NCBI GenBank assembly: GCA_020161535.1
Contig: JAIUNW010000001.1
Coordinates: forward strand, 62,001-126,000
From: Bacteroidota bacterium
GTDB taxonomy: Bacteria > Bacteroidota > Bacteroidia > Chitinophagales > Chitinophagaceae
Direction: 5' to 3'
DNA: 64,000 nt
The notes beneath the pieces were generated by a model that ran no database searches, was not told the origin of the DNA, and saw nothing but the letters and a program-made list of their open reading frames with translations. This document shows positions 52,409 to 62,190 of the stretch, piece after piece. The position numbers and the translations under genes are program-made. The first letter of the stretch is position 1, and every line of letters starts with the position of its first letter.

Positions 52409-53233
52409 ATGAAATTTACCTTATCCTTGTGTGTTTGGGCGACACTTATGTTATTAAGTTCAGCTTGTACCAAAGAAGTTATTAAAGAGGTCGTCAAAAC
52501 CGACACCTTGGAAGTTATTAAGACCGATACCCTTATTATCCGGGATACGGTCTGTGCCAGCGACTCTTGTTTGAAAGTTGGCCTTCGGGCGTATTATCCT
52601 TTTTCTGGCAATTTCAAAGACGCCTCCGGCAATGGCTTTGATCTAACAGGCATGAATGGTGTTGCGCTGGGTACTGACACCGGCGGACATACCAATGCAG
52701 CCGCATTTTTTGACGGACAAAATGATTATCTGTTCGTGGAAGACCAAGGCAAATTGTACAGCGATCAATTTACGGTGTCATTGTTGTTTAAAAGCAAGGA
52801 AAATGGACGTGCGCAGTATTTTAGCACGCATGCCAACTTTGACAACGCTTCAGCCTTCCACCTAAGCAATGGCATCAATGCCAACAGAGAAGTGGGTTTA
52901 GCGCTCGGAAAACCAACACTTGGCTGTAACACAATCCAGGAAAATGATCCATCTATTTCTTTGGCAACACAAATGCCATCTGATGGGGAAGTGTGGCACA
53001 GTTATATTTCTATTTTTGACAATGGTAAAATGTTTGTTTACATTGATGGTAAACTGATGGCGACAAAAACGCCTGGTTATACGACGTCAAACAATTGTAC
53101 CAATGCGCGGTTAACACTTGGTAGCTGGTGGAAAAACGACCTGGCTACTTTTAATGGTACCCTGGATGAATACCGCATTTACAACCGTGCACTCAGTCCT
53201 TGCGAAATTGACCGGTTGAGTAAGATGAAGTAA
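52409..53233 (+). CDS. LamG-like (concanavalin A-type) lipoprotein
   Basis: The 274-residue protein has a lipobox ending LSSAC (Cys20). A repeat-like spacer follows in which KTDTLEV and KTDTLII are nearly repeated, then a LamG/ConA-like domain (about 60-270) with LRAYYPFSGNFKDASGNG, FFDGQNDYLFVED and the terminal GTLDEYRIYNRALSPCEIDRL. Such domains bind glycans or proteins on the surface. Cys-rich DTVCASDSC near 48-55 may form a disulfide. It stands alone between smc and the threonine aldolase gene. Ligand unknown. Confidence 0.88.
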   Translation: MKFTLSLCVWATLMLLSSACTKEVIKEVVKTDTLEVIKTDTLIIRDTVCASDSCLKVGLRAYYPFSGNFKDASGNGFDLTGMNGVALGTDTGGHTNAAAFFDGQNDYLFVEDQGKLYSDQFTVSLLFKSKENGRAQYFSTHANFDNASAFHLSNGINANREVGLALGKPTLGCNTIQENDPSISLATQMPSDGEVWHSYISIFDNGKMFVYIDGKLMATKTPGYTTSNNCTNARLTLGSWWKNDLATFNGTLDEYRIYNRALSPCEIDRLSKMK

Positions 53234-53250
53234 ATACAGGTCTCCTGAAT

Positions 53251-53258
53251 TATCTTTG
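53251..53258 (+). promoter_or_regulatory. Putative -7 element (TATCTTTG) close to the threonine aldolase start
   Basis: A perfect TAnnTTTG match ending four bases before the ATG. It implies a leaderless or near-leaderless transcript. Confidence 0.4.
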
Positions 53259-53262
53259 GGAG

Positions 53263-54279
53263 ATGACAATTGACTTTCGATCCGATACGTTTACAAAGCC
53301 CTCGCCGGGCATGAAAGCGGCGATGTTTGATGCCGAAGTTGGCGATGATGTATACGGGGAAGATCCCTCGGTAAATGAGTTAGAATTGACGGCAGCGCGG
53401 CTTTTCGGTAGAGAAGCCGCGCTTTTTTCGCCCTCCGGCACCATGAGCAACCAAATCGGTATCAAGGTGCACACCCGACCAGGCGATGAAGTGATCTGCG
53501 ACGCGCAGGCTCATGTGTACATTTACGAAGGCGGTGGCATCGCTTTTAATTCAGGCGCGCAAGTGAAGGCCCTGGTGGGCGACCGCGGACGAATAACCGC
53601 CGCGCAAATTGCCAATGCTATCAACCCCGATGATGTTCACAAAGCCAGAACATCGTTGGTCTGCCTCGAAAACACCAGCAACCGCGGCGGAGGTGCCTGT
53701 TATGATCTGGCAGCCATGCAGGAAATAAAAGACCTGTGTACAACCAATAACCTCAAGCTTCACCTCGACGGTGCCCGATTATTTAATGCCCTCGTCGCCA
53801 CCGGTGCCGCAGCCACTGATTACGGTCGTTTATTTGACAGTATTTCCATCTGTTTGAACAAAGGATTGGGCTGCCCGATAGGTAGTATCCTGATCGGCGA
53901 CGCAGACTATATCAAACAAGCCAGGCGCATCAGAAAAGTTTTCGGTGGAGGTATGCGACAGGCAGGCTATATGGCCGCCGCCGGTATCTATGCATTGGAG
54001 AATAATATCGGTCGACTGGCAACCGACCATCAACACGCCAGTGCCCTGGCCAACAAATTAGCTACCAAAGATTTTGTTACCGACATCATGCCAGTAGAAA
54101 CCAATATTGTCATCTTCACCGTAAACGGAAAATATACAGCCGCACAGTTGGCCGCTGTGTTGCGCGAAAAAAATATTCGGTGTTCACCCATCTCTCCTAC
54201 CCAGGTAAGAATGGTTACACACCTCGATATTTCAGCCGCCATGATCGATTACAGTTTGCAAGTGATCGAATCGCTCTAA
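53263..54279 (+). CDS. ltaE: Low-specificity threonine aldolase
   Basis: The PLP enzyme cleaves L-threonine and L-allo-threonine to glycine and acetaldehyde. It has 338 residues: the N-terminus MTIDFRSDTFTKPSPGM, the LHLDGARLFNA segment with the PLP-binding Asp169, and the Schiff-base Lys200 in SICLNKGLGCP. Length and motifs are typical. Its start is directly preceded by a TATCTTTG promoter-like element. It lies 36 bases before pgi in the same orientation. Confidence 0.92.
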   Translation: MTIDFRSDTFTKPSPGMKAAMFDAEVGDDVYGEDPSVNELELTAARLFGREAALFSPSGTMSNQIGIKVHTRPGDEVICDAQAHVYIYEGGGIAFNSGAQVKALVGDRGRITAAQIANAINPDDVHKARTSLVCLENTSNRGGGACYDLAAMQEIKDLCTTNNLKLHLDGARLFNALVATGAAATDYGRLFDSISICLNKGLGCPIGSILIGDADYIKQARRIRKVFGGGMRQAGYMAAAGIYALENNIGRLATDHQHASALANKLATKDFVTDIMPVETNIVIFTVNGKYTAAQLAAVLREKNIRCSPISPTQVRMVTHLDISAAMIDYSLQVIESL

Positions 54280-54315
54280 TCTTTATTTTTATCGACCAAT
54301 CAATCGTACAACAAC

Positions 54316-55965
54316 ATGTTTCCATCCATAGCCACCAAAGAAACCCAAGCCTGGCAGTCGCTCACGGCACATGCCGCACAGATGAAGGGAAAAAATATTC
54401 GCGATCTTTTTAAAGAGAATGCAGATCGTTTTGCTAATTTCTCTCGGCAACACGAAGAGATACTAATCGACTTTTCCAAAAACTTAATAACGGCAGAAAC
54501 CTGGAAGCTGCTGATTGACCTGGCCAATGACTGTCGACTGACAGAAGCCATTGCCGCCATGTTCAACGGTGAACGCATCAACCAAACAGAAAAAAGAGCA
54601 GTACTGCATACGGCGCTGCGCAATTTCTCCGGCAAACCTGTTCTTACCGAAGGCAAAGATGTAATGCCCGAAGTGCAGCAAGTGCAGGCACAAATGAAAG
54701 CATTCGCGCAAAAAGTACACAGCGGCGAATGGAAGGGCTATACCGGCAAACCGATTAAATACATTGTCAATATCGGTATCGGTGGCAGCGATCTTGGTCC
54801 GCTGATGGTAACCGAAGCACTAAAACCATACTGGAAAAATATCCATCCATTTTTTGTTTCGAATGTGGATGCCACCAATATCGTTGAAACCTTAAAACAG
54901 GTAAACGCAGAAGAAACCTTATTCCTCATTGCCAGCAAAACATTCACGACGCAGGAAACCATGACCAATGCGCACAGCGCGCGCGACTGGTTTTTGGGTT
55001 TTGCCGGCGATGAAAAAGCGGTGGCAAAACATTTTGTCGCTTTGTCTACCAACGAAAAAGAAGTGGTCAAATTTGGCATCGACAAAGAAAATATGTTCGT
55101 TTTTTGGGATTGGGTAGGTGGCCGCTATTCGCTCTGGAGTGCCATTGGCCTGAGCATCGTGCTCACCATTGGGTATGATAATTTCGAAGACCTGTTGAAA
55201 GGAGCTTACGATATCGACCGGCATTTTCGTACCAGCCCTTTTGAGAATAATATTCCTGTATTGATGGCCCTGACCGGACTTTGGTACACCGCCTTTCACG
55301 GCACCCAAACAGAAGCCATCCTGCCGTACGACCAATACATGCACCGGTTTGCCGCTTATTTCCAACAGGGAAACATGGAAAGCAATGGAAAATCGGTTGA
55401 TCGCAATGGGCAGCCGGTAACCTATGCAACAGGTCCGGTTATCTGGGGCGAACCGGGCACCAACGGCCAGCATGCTTTTTACCAGCTAATACACCAGGGA
55501 ACCCCCATTATTCCCTGCGATTTTATTGCGCCAGCCATCAGCCACAATCCGTTGGGTGATCATCACCTGAAATTGCTGAGTAACTTTTTTGCCCAAACAG
55601 AAGCCCTGATGAACGGCAAATCGTTGGCGGAAGTGCAAACCGAATTAGAAAAATCAGGGGCTTCTGCCGACCAAATCAAGCTGATTGCACCCTTTAAAGT
55701 TTTCACCGGAAATCGTCCCACCAACTCCATCCTGCTAAAGAAAATAACCCCCTACACACTGGGGCAATTGATTGCTATGTATGAACATAAAATCTTTGTA
55801 CAGGGGGTCATCTGGAATATTTTCAGTTTTGACCAATGGGGTGTAGAGCTCGGCAAGCAACTTGCCAACAAAATCCTGCCCGAGTTGAGCGGACCTGAAC
55901 CGGTACACGACCACGACAGTTCTACCAATGGCCTGATCAATGCATTTAAAAGAATGCGAAACTGA
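54316..55965 (+). CDS. pgi: Glucose-6-phosphate isomerase
   Basis: Pgi interconverts glucose 6-phosphate and fructose 6-phosphate. The 549-residue length and SIS-domain signatures are typical: [17 protein letters not shown], the [16 protein letters not shown] block and the closing [17 protein letters not shown]. It is co-directional with the threonine aldolase and accD genes but has its own intergenic spaces (36 and 46 bases). Confidence 0.97.
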   Translation: MFPSIATKETQAWQSLTAHAAQMKGKNIRDLFKENADRFANFSRQHEEILIDFSKNLITAETWKLLIDLANDCRLTEAIAAMFNGERINQTEKRAVLHTALRNFSGKPVLTEGKDVMPEVQQVQAQMKAFAQKVHSGEWKGYTGKPIKYIVNIGIGGSDLGPLMVTEALKPYWKNIHPFFVSNVDATNIVETLKQVNAEETLFLIASKTFTTQETMTNAHSARDWFLGFAGDEKAVAKHFVALSTNEKEVVKFGIDKENMFVFWDWVGGRYSLWSAIGLSIVLTIGYDNFEDLLKGAYDIDRHFRTSPFENNIPVLMALTGLWYTAFHGTQTEAILPYDQYMHRFAAYFQQGNMESNGKSVDRNGQPVTYATGPVIWGEPGTNGQHAFYQLIHQGTPIIPCDFIAPAISHNPLGDHHLKLLSNFFAQTEALMNGKSLAEVQTELEKSGASADQIKLIAPFKVFTGNRPTNSILLKKITPYTLGQLIAMYEHKIFVQGVIWNIFSFDQWGVELGKQLANKILPELSGPEPVHDHDSSTNGLINAFKRMRN

Positions 55966-56011
55966 TGGTTTCCAGTGATTCATTATCTTAGCCGCCAAAA
56001 TAAACGGGGTC

Positions 56012-56926
56012 ATGGCACAACAACACGAAGAGGATTTTGACGCCAACCTGGCAGGAGAAGAAGGACAGACGGAAGAATCGAAAGCAAGCTGGTTCAAGCG
56101 CATTAAGAAAGGCATTCTGACGAGCACGGCTGAAAAAAAGGAAACACCCGAAGGCCTTTGGACAAAATGCCCGGAGTGTAATTATATATGCACCATGAAC
56201 GAACTCAGGGAAAACCTCTTTGTTTGTCCGAAGTGCAATTACCACCACCGCATTGGCAGCGCCGAGTATTTCGAGATCCTTTTCGATGGGGGCTTTGAAG
56301 TCATGTTTGAAAATATCCGTTCAAAAGATTTCCTTCATTTCACCGACCTGAAATCGTATGAGAAACGCCTCAACGAAATCTGGGCAAAAACAGATATTAC
56401 GGATAGTATCCGGGTGGCGCAGGGGCAAATCAACGGACAAAATATCGTCATCGCCTGCATGGATTTTGAATTTATTGGCGGATCACTGGGTTCGGTGATG
56501 GGTGAGCGAATCGCCAGGGCGGTCGACTATGCCCTGGAACACAAAGCACCGCTGATGATCATATGCAAGTCAGGGGGTGCCCGCATGATGGAAAGCGCTT
56601 TTTCGCTGATGCAATTGGCCAAAGTGTCGGGTAAATTGTCGCAACTTACCGACGCTAAAATTCCCTATATCTCCTTCCTGACCGACCCTTCTTTTGGTGG
56701 CATATCGGCCTCTTTCGGTATGCTGGGCGATCTTAATATTGCCGAACCGGGCGCTTTGATCGGTTTCGCCGGTCCACGGGTCATCAAAGAAACCATTAAG
56801 CGCGATCTCCCGGAAGGATTCCAACGAAGCGAATTCTTGTTAGAACATGGGTTCCTCGATTTTATCATCGATCGAAAAAAACTGAAAGAGCGGCTGGCAA
56901 CCATGTTGCTGCTGTTTAAAAACTAA
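56012..56926 (+). CDS. accD: Acetyl-CoA carboxylase carboxyltransferase beta subunit
   Basis: AccD, with AccA, transfers the carboxyl group from biotin carrier protein to acetyl-CoA in fatty-acid synthesis. The 304-residue protein has an N-terminal zinc ribbon with Cys53, Cys56, Cys72 and Cys75, and the carboxyltransferase core (SLGSVMGERIARAVDYAL, CKSGGARMMESAFSLMQLAK, PSFGGISASFGMLGD). The charged N-terminal extension before the ribbon is longer than usual. smpB follows ten bases later. Confidence 0.96.
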   Translation: MAQQHEEDFDANLAGEEGQTEESKASWFKRIKKGILTSTAEKKETPEGLWTKCPECNYICTMNELRENLFVCPKCNYHHRIGSAEYFEILFDGGFEVMFENIRSKDFLHFTDLKSYEKRLNEIWAKTDITDSIRVAQGQINGQNIVIACMDFEFIGGSLGSVMGERIARAVDYALEHKAPLMIICKSGGARMMESAFSLMQLAKVSGKLSQLTDAKIPYISFLTDPSFGGISASFGMLGDLNIAEPGALIGFAGPRVIKETIKRDLPEGFQRSEFLLEHGFLDFIIDRKKLKERLATMLLLFKN

Positions 56927-56935
56927 AAAGGAATT

Positions 56936-57370
56936 TTGGAACTTAAGAATCGCGCTGCTTTTCATGAATATTTTTTCGAGACTACCTATGTTGCCGGCAT
57001 TGTATTGGTAGGTACCGAAGTAAAGGCGATCCGAAATGGAAAGGTGAGCTTCAATGACGCTTATTGCCAATTTCACCAGAACGAATTATATGTAAAAAAT
57101 TTACATATTTCCGAATACGCTTTCGGTACTACCCAACGGCACGCACCCAGCCAGGAGCGCAAGCTGTTGCTGCACAAAAAAGAGCTGCGTAAACTCGAAG
57201 CAAAAACCAAAGAGAAAGGATACACCATCATACCCCTCAAGATTTTCTTCAACGAAAAAAACATGGCCAAAATGGAGATTGGTCTGGGTAAGGGGAAAAA
57301 AATCCATGATAAGCGCGAAACCATTAAAAAGCGTGATGTAGAGAAGGATATAAAGCGCTATTTGAAATAA
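56936..57370 (+). CDS. smpB: SsrA-binding protein SmpB
   Basis: SmpB carries tmRNA into stalled ribosomes for trans-translation. I read a TTG start at 56936: the frame immediately upstream is closed by the accD stop and offers only TTG or ATT, and residues begin MELKNRAAFHEYFFE as in other SmpB proteins. A purine-rich AAAAAGGA precedes it. The OB-fold core (GTEVKAIRNGKVSFNDAYCQF) and the basic C-terminal tail (KKIHDKRETIKKRDVEKDIKR) are complete at 144 residues. The ssrA gene is not seen in the window. Confidence 0.95.
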   Translation: MELKNRAAFHEYFFETTYVAGIVLVGTEVKAIRNGKVSFNDAYCQFHQNELYVKNLHISEYAFGTTQRHAPSQERKLLLHKKELRKLEAKTKEKGYTIIPLKIFFNEKNMAKMEIGLGKGKKIHDKRETIKKRDVEKDIKRYLK

Positions 57371-57417
57371 AATACCATTCTGCGCGTTCCAAAGGTTTAT
57401 TTGCTTAATTTTCGTCC

Positions 57418-58392
57418 ATGCATCGTATTCTTCTGGTATCCTTACTGATCGTAACGCTACAAGCCGGCGCCCAAACCATGGGCGGCTCCTGGTATGGCAA
57501 AGCCGATGTAGTGATGGATGGCACCTTTAACAACTACCTCACTGAACTGGTAATCAAGCAAAAAGGAAATAAAGTAGAGGGAATTTTCGGCTATTATTTC
57601 CGCAATGGCTACCAGAGTTTTTACGTCAAAGGAACCTATGATCCTAAAACGCGTCGCGTATCTATTCCTGACATTCCCGTGGTATTTTACAAAGCCAATT
57701 CCATCGATGGCGTTACCTGTAATATGAGTTTTGAAGGTACCCTGCGGGTATCTAAAGTAGGCTCGTTTGTGCGCGGCAATTTCATGTCTGATGGAAAATA
57801 CAAATACCTCTGTCCGGAGCTGAGAGTACTTTTTTCGCTCGATTCACTGGTAGAGAAAGATTCGGTTATCAACGATGGGGTTGCCAAAAAACTCTGGCAG
57901 CCTTCGGTGGAAGATGTAGTGGTTGAAGACGATGGCGACGGACCAGATATCAAAAATGCAGTAACCTCCGCAGGCTTATCGCGCCCGCCGGTTAATATCA
58001 AACCGACCGACCTGAGCTCGCTCACCAACCGATTCAAACAACGGCAAAGTGTGGTAACAAATGAATTGGAAGTAGCCTCCGATTCCGTTCGAATCAGTTT
58101 TTACGACAACGGTGATATTGATGGTGACAGCATTTCGGTATTCCTGAACGGAAACCCCGTGTTGGAAAAACAAATGATCTCGGCCAAAGCAACAACCATC
58201 TACGTTAAACTAGACCCCACGCGTGCATACAATGATATCGCCATGTTTGCTGAAAACCTGGGTCGGATACCACCCAATACCGCATTGATGGTGGTGTATG
58301 ACGGCGATACCCCGCAGGAAGTTTTCCTGACCAGTAACTACTCACAAAACGGTAGTGTGCGGATCAGACAGAAGAAGAAAGCCAGCCGTTAA
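57418..58392 (+). CDS. Secreted protein of unknown function
   Basis: The 324-residue protein has a signal peptide (ending LQAGAQ near 19), then a lipocalin/beta-barrel-like N-terminal half (GGSWYGKADVVMDG...VEGIFGYYFRNGYQSFYVKGTYD) and an acidic linker near 150-190. The C-terminal region (ISFYDNGDIDGDSISVFLNG ... GSVRIRQKK) occurs at the end of many Bacteroidota secreted proteins, to my recollection. It is followed by a hairpin terminator that overlaps the end of parC. Confidence 0.8.
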   Translation: MHRILLVSLLIVTLQAGAQTMGGSWYGKADVVMDGTFNNYLTELVIKQKGNKVEGIFGYYFRNGYQSFYVKGTYDPKTRRVSIPDIPVVFYKANSIDGVTCNMSFEGTLRVSKVGSFVRGNFMSDGKYKYLCPELRVLFSLDSLVEKDSVINDGVAKKLWQPSVEDVVVEDDGDGPDIKNAVTSAGLSRPPVNIKPTDLSSLTNRFKQRQSVVTNELEVASDSVRISFYDNGDIDGDSISVFLNGNPVLEKQMISAKATTIYVKLDPTRAYNDIAMFAENLGRIPPNTALMVVYDGDTPQEVFLTSNYSQNGSVRIRQKKKASR

Positions 58393-58411
58393 ACAAACGA
58401 AATATAAACCG

Positions 58412-58448
58412 GGGACTCAGAATAACTTTTTCTGGGTCCCTTCTTTTT
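58412..58448 (+). terminator. Terminator overlapping the parC 3' end
   Basis: GGGACTCAGA (58412-58421) pairs with TCTGGGTCCC (58431-58440), with one T-G pair, followed by TTCTTTTT. It terminates the plus-strand gene at 57418. Its arms include the parC stop codon and last codons, read on the other strand. Confidence 0.75.
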
Positions 58449-60924
58449 GCTCCCACTCCATTTCGGTGCTCTTGGTAAAGTCAGCCACCTTGGTGCCCAC
58501 AGCTTTCCAACCAGTAACTTCAACAAAATCGGCCACTTTGATTTTTTGGGTACGGGCCTGTGCACCGCGACCTGCAGTGATGACCAGTATTGGCTTCGCT
58601 TCGGTGGTTACCAATTCCAACTGATTTCCTTTGCCTTCTTTGATAAACAGGAACCGGGTTTGCAGGGTGCTGGTCTCAATGCGGAACCGCTTGATATTGT
58701 ATTGCTGCTTGTCGTTGTCGAGATAAACAGCCGTGATATTTTTTTCAGGATCAAATTTTTCCAATAACAAGATTTTTTCCGGATCAAATCGTTGGGTCAT
58801 TTCGAGATCAGTCAATTCATAACTGCCGTCGTTGTAAAACACCACTAATTTTTCTGATCCATCAAAAGTGCCCAGGTTGATTCCTTTTTCTTCTGTATTG
58901 AGCCTGCCGAATTTATCGTCAAACCAAAGGCGGATGGCATCAAGCGTAGAGCGGCCGGCTTCCTTGAGCTTTACCGATTTGATCGGGTATTTTGTGACCT
59001 GGTTACCCATCGCCGATCGGCCTTTGATCTCCAGTTCTTCAAAATAAAAATCAAGCTGTTTAATACGGGCATTGGAATTCGGGCTCAGGGTGATATTTAC
59101 TGACTCCGCTTCACCATTGGCGTTGACGGTAAAGTAATGCACTTTGCTTTTGTCGTTTCCGCGCGTAAGGTCATATTCTTTGTCGCGCGTGATGCCGGTT
59201 ACATTGAATCGTTTCGCATAGCTCACCCCAGTGCCGCCATCTACATATATCATATTATAGGTAGTGCGTTCATCGTTCTTTTGGAAGATGGCTGCATGGA
59301 TAATGTCTTTGCCGATATATACCTTATCACCTACCCTAACTACCTTCATGATACCACGACGCGTAAATACAATAATATCGTCGAGGTCAGAGCATTCCAG
59401 CAGGAACTCGTCTTTTTTCAAACCGGTTCCGATAAACCCATCTCCGCGATTGATATACAATTTCGTATTGGCAATGGCTACCTGTTTGGCCTGGATGGCC
59501 TCAAATGGTTTTATTTCTGTTTTGCGCTCACGGCCTTTGCCATACTTTTTTAACAGCCCTTCAAAATAGGCAATCGCAAAATCAACCAAGTGTTCCAGGT
59601 CGTGTTTCACCTGCTTAATATCGGCTTCCAGTTGTTTGATCTGGGCATTCAATTCATCAATGTCAAGCCGATAAATTCTTCGTACAGGCTTCTCCGTTAG
59701 TTTCAGAATATCTTCGCGCGTAACGGCTCGCTTGAGTTTTTTGGAAAACGGCACAAAAGCTTTGCCGATGGCTTCAATCACTTTATCCCAGGTCTCATGT
59801 TTTTTCTCGAGCTCTTTGTAAATCTTTTCTTCAAAGAATATTTTTTCGAGCGAAGTATAATGCCATTTTTCCTGGAGTTCGGCCAGTTTGATTTCCAATT
59901 CGCGGCGCAGCAGTTCTTTGGTATTGTCGGCCGAACTGATCAACAGATCATGCACACTCAGAAACCGCGGGCGGTGATCAACAATTACACAGGCATTGGG
60001 TGAAATGCTCACCTCACAGTCGGTAAATGCATAGAGCGCATCGATGGTTATATCAGGTGAAATACCCGGCGCCAGGTCAATGACGATCTCCACATTTGCC
60101 GCAGTATTGTCGGTTACTTTTTTGATCTTGATCTTTCCCTGGTCGTTGGCCTTGATGATGGAATCGATCAAGCCCGAAGTGGTAACCGCAAACGGCACAT
60201 TTCTGATGACCAGGGTTTTCTTGTCCAGTTCTTCAATGCTCGCCCTTACGCGAACCTTGCCACCCCTTCGCCCCTCGTTGTAATTGCTTACATCGATCAT
60301 GCCACCTGTTTGAAAATCGGGGAATACTTCAAACTTTCTGCCCTTCAGGTATTTGATCGATGCTTCAATTAGTTCGCAGAAATTATGTGGAAGAATTTTG
60401 GTGCTTAATCCCACGGCAATGCCCTCGGCACCCTGTGCCAGTAACAATGGAAACTTCATGGGCAGGGTAACGGGTTCGTTCTTACGTCCGTCGTAACTCA
60501 ACTGCCATTCTGTGGTCTTATTATTAAATGCTACCTCCAGCGCGAACTTTGACAACCTGGCTTCAATATAACGGGGAGCGGCTGCATCATCGCCGGTTCT
60601 CACATCACCCCAGTTGCCCTGGGTCTCGATCAGCAGGTCTTTTTGCCCCATATTCACCAGGGCTTCCCCAATACTTGCATCCCCGTGCGGATGGTACTGC
60701 ATACTTTGCCCAATGATATTCGCCACTTTGTTGAAACGGCCATCATCCATTTCTTTCATGGAATGAAGAATGCGCCGCTGAACGGGCTTCAAGCCATCTT
60801 CGATGGCAGGCACAGCCCTTTCCAGAATTACATAAGAAGCATAATCCAGGAACCAGGATTTATATTGACCCTGTACACCACTATCACCCGTTGGTAAAGA
60901 TTCATTGGTTTTTCTATTCGACAT
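58417..60924 (-). CDS. parC: DNA topoisomerase IV subunit A (GyrA/ParC family)
   Basis: The 835-residue protein is the DNA-breaking subunit: active-site Tyr119 in APRYIEARLSK, with the upstream GDASIGEALVNMGQ and the helix-turn-helix around YHPHG. The C-terminal beta-propeller lacks a GyrA box (QRRGGKG), so I assign ParC rather than GyrA. It is the last gene of the operon parE-DUF1835-VOC-parC, separated from the VOC gene by 15 bases. Bacteroidota annotations often call this DNA gyrase/topoisomerase IV subunit A. Confidence 0.92.
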   Translation of the reverse strand: MSNRKTNESLPTGDSGVQGQYKSWFLDYASYVILERAVPAIEDGLKPVQRRILHSMKEMDDGRFNKVANIIGQSMQYHPHGDASIGEALVNMGQKDLLIETQGNWGDVRTGDDAAAPRYIEARLSKFALEVAFNNKTTEWQLSYDGRKNEPVTLPMKFPLLLAQGAEGIAVGLSTKILPHNFCELIEASIKYLKGRKFEVFPDFQTGGMIDVSNYNEGRRGGKVRVRASIEELDKKTLVIRNVPFAVTTSGLIDSIIKANDQGKIKIKKVTDNTAANVEIVIDLAPGISPDITIDALYAFTDCEVSISPNACVIVDHRPRFLSVHDLLISSADNTKELLRRELEIKLAELQEKWHYTSLEKIFFEEKIYKELEKKHETWDKVIEAIGKAFVPFSKKLKRAVTREDILKLTEKPVRRIYRLDIDELNAQIKQLEADIKQVKHDLEHLVDFAIAYFEGLLKKYGKGRERKTEIKPFEAIQAKQVAIANTKLYINRGDGFIGTGLKKDEFLLECSDLDDIIVFTRRGIMKVVRVGDKVYIGKDIIHAAIFQKNDERTTYNMIYVDGGTGVSYAKRFNVTGITRDKEYDLTRGNDKSKVHYFTVNANGEAESVNITLSPNSNARIKQLDFYFEELEIKGRSAMGNQVTKYPIKSVKLKEAGRSTLDAIRLWFDDKFGRLNTEEKGINLGTFDGSEKLVVFYNDGSYELTDLEMTQRFDPEKILLLEKFDPEKNITAVYLDNDKQQYNIKRFRIETSTLQTRFLFIKEGKGNQLELVTTEAKPILVITAGRGAQARTQKIKVADFVEVTGWKAVGTKVADFTKSTEMEWEQKEGTQKKLF

Positions 60925-60939
60925 CGCTTCAAGCCAGTT

Positions 60940-61323
60940 TTATGATTCGTACAATTCAAGTGGTAACCCATCGGGGTCGGCAAAGAAACTAAATTTTTTT
61001 CCGGTATAAGGATCTATGCGCACCGGTTCGCATACAACGCCTTTCTTAAACAATTGATCAATAGCAGCCGCAATATTGGTTACTGAAAAAGCCAGGTGTC
61101 TAAGTCCCTGGGCTTCGGGTCTTGAGGGCCGCGCAGGCGCATCGGGAAATGAAAACAACTCTATGATATACTGACCATTGAGCGACAAATCCAGTTTGTA
61201 AGAGTTTCGCTCTTCCCGATAAACTTCGCGAATGATCTCCAGCCCCAATACATTTGTGTAGAAGTTTTTACTTCGTGGGTAGTCGCCCGCAATAATGGCA
61301 ATATGGTGAACAGCTTGTAACAT
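60940..61323 (-). CDS. VOC-family (glyoxalase-like) metalloprotein
   Basis: The 127-residue protein has the YaeR/glyoxalase-like VOC fold: LQAVHHIAIIAGDYPRSKNFYTNVLGLEI, with metal-ligand candidates His in HHIAII, Glu in QYIIELF, His in GLRHLAFSV and Glu in LPLELYES. It could be a glyoxalase or another lyase/dioxygenase; the reaction is not readable from sequence. Its ATG shares one base with the DUF1835 stop. It lies between parE and parC. Confidence 0.9.
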   Translation of the reverse strand: MLQAVHHIAIIAGDYPRSKNFYTNVLGLEIIREVYREERNSYKLDLSLNGQYIIELFSFPDAPARPSRPEAQGLRHLAFSVTNIAAAIDQLFKKGVVCEPVRIDPYTGKKFSFFADPDGLPLELYES

Positions 61324-62153
61324 TATCCGGTGGCCACTTCCGTAGCAGATTTGGTTTTTAGCTCAAAATCTTTCATATTCCGGACATCACCCTGTACATC
61401 AAATTTATTGTCAGCCAATAATTGCTTCAGGCGCCATAGCAGGTAGGCATCACCGGTAGTTTGCTTGCCCTTCGATAAAAACTGGTGGATGATTTTGCTT
61501 GCTTTCTGCCAATCGCCTGTAATAAATTTCGACAACTCAGCATCATAGTAGTCATAGTCGAATTGCACCAATTTCTTACCGCCTTCCAATATGCGCACGC
61601 CTTTGTTTTCGCTGGCCAGCTTCTGCCATTCATCAGGATCCACTTCAAATTCACTGGGCGTAATTGGTCGCGCTAGTTTTCTTGCTTTTAGATATTCGCG
61701 GGGTGGAATGGTATGCAGCCAACTTGGATAAAACAATTGTCCTTTCTCATTCAGGAAAGGAAGATTGTTCAAGTACAAAATGTAAATCCGACCCTGGAAT
61801 TCTTTTAGAAAATGCAGCAGCCAATAGTACCCGCTAACATCGTGTTTATTTTGGGCAGCCCAAATCCAAACTATTTCTTCCGGGTTTCTACGAAGTTCAC
61901 CCACCAATGCAGCGATGGTTTTGAAATCATCCACTTCTTTATCATCTACCTTACCCTCGTAATCGCCTCCAGCCAAAATCGACCGCCACCAATTCTCCCG
62001 CGCTGCGCGGCCTTCGCCCGTGTACATATCTGCTAGCGGACCAACGGCATACTCGTCTTTTATTTCAAGCACAGGCCCTTCCATCGACGGTTCGAGTGCG
62101 ATGGCCTGTTGCAGCACGGCCACATCGGCGGTATTAAAAACTATATGAATCAT
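61323..62153 (-). CDS. DUF1835-domain protein
   Basis: The 276-residue protein starts MIHIVFNTADVAVLQQAIAL and contains the DUF1835 features DEYAVGPLADMYTGEGRAARENWW and IVWIWAAQNKHDVSGYYWLLHFLKEF, followed by a second all-alpha/beta C-terminal part with WRLKQLLADNKFDVQGDVRNMKDFELK, which is the DUF3658-type tail. Function unknown. It lies in the topoisomerase IV operon 37 bases downstream of parE, and its stop overlaps the next start. Confidence 0.85.
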   Translation of the reverse strand: MIHIVFNTADVAVLQQAIALEPSMEGPVLEIKDEYAVGPLADMYTGEGRAARENWWRSILAGGDYEGKVDDKEVDDFKTIAALVGELRRNPEEIVWIWAAQNKHDVSGYYWLLHFLKEFQGRIYILYLNNLPFLNEKGQLFYPSWLHTIPPREYLKARKLARPITPSEFEVDPDEWQKLASENKGVRILEGGKKLVQFDYDYYDAELSKFITGDWQKASKIIHQFLSKGKQTTGDAYLLWRLKQLLADNKFDVQGDVRNMKDFELKTKSATEVATG

Positions 62154-62190
62154 TCGTTTGTCAAGTTTGCGTCAGTAACAATAATGCCCT

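Noticed and set aside
54919..55473. A 184-codon minus-strand frame within pgi
   Set aside because: It is antisense to the clearly recognised pgi gene.
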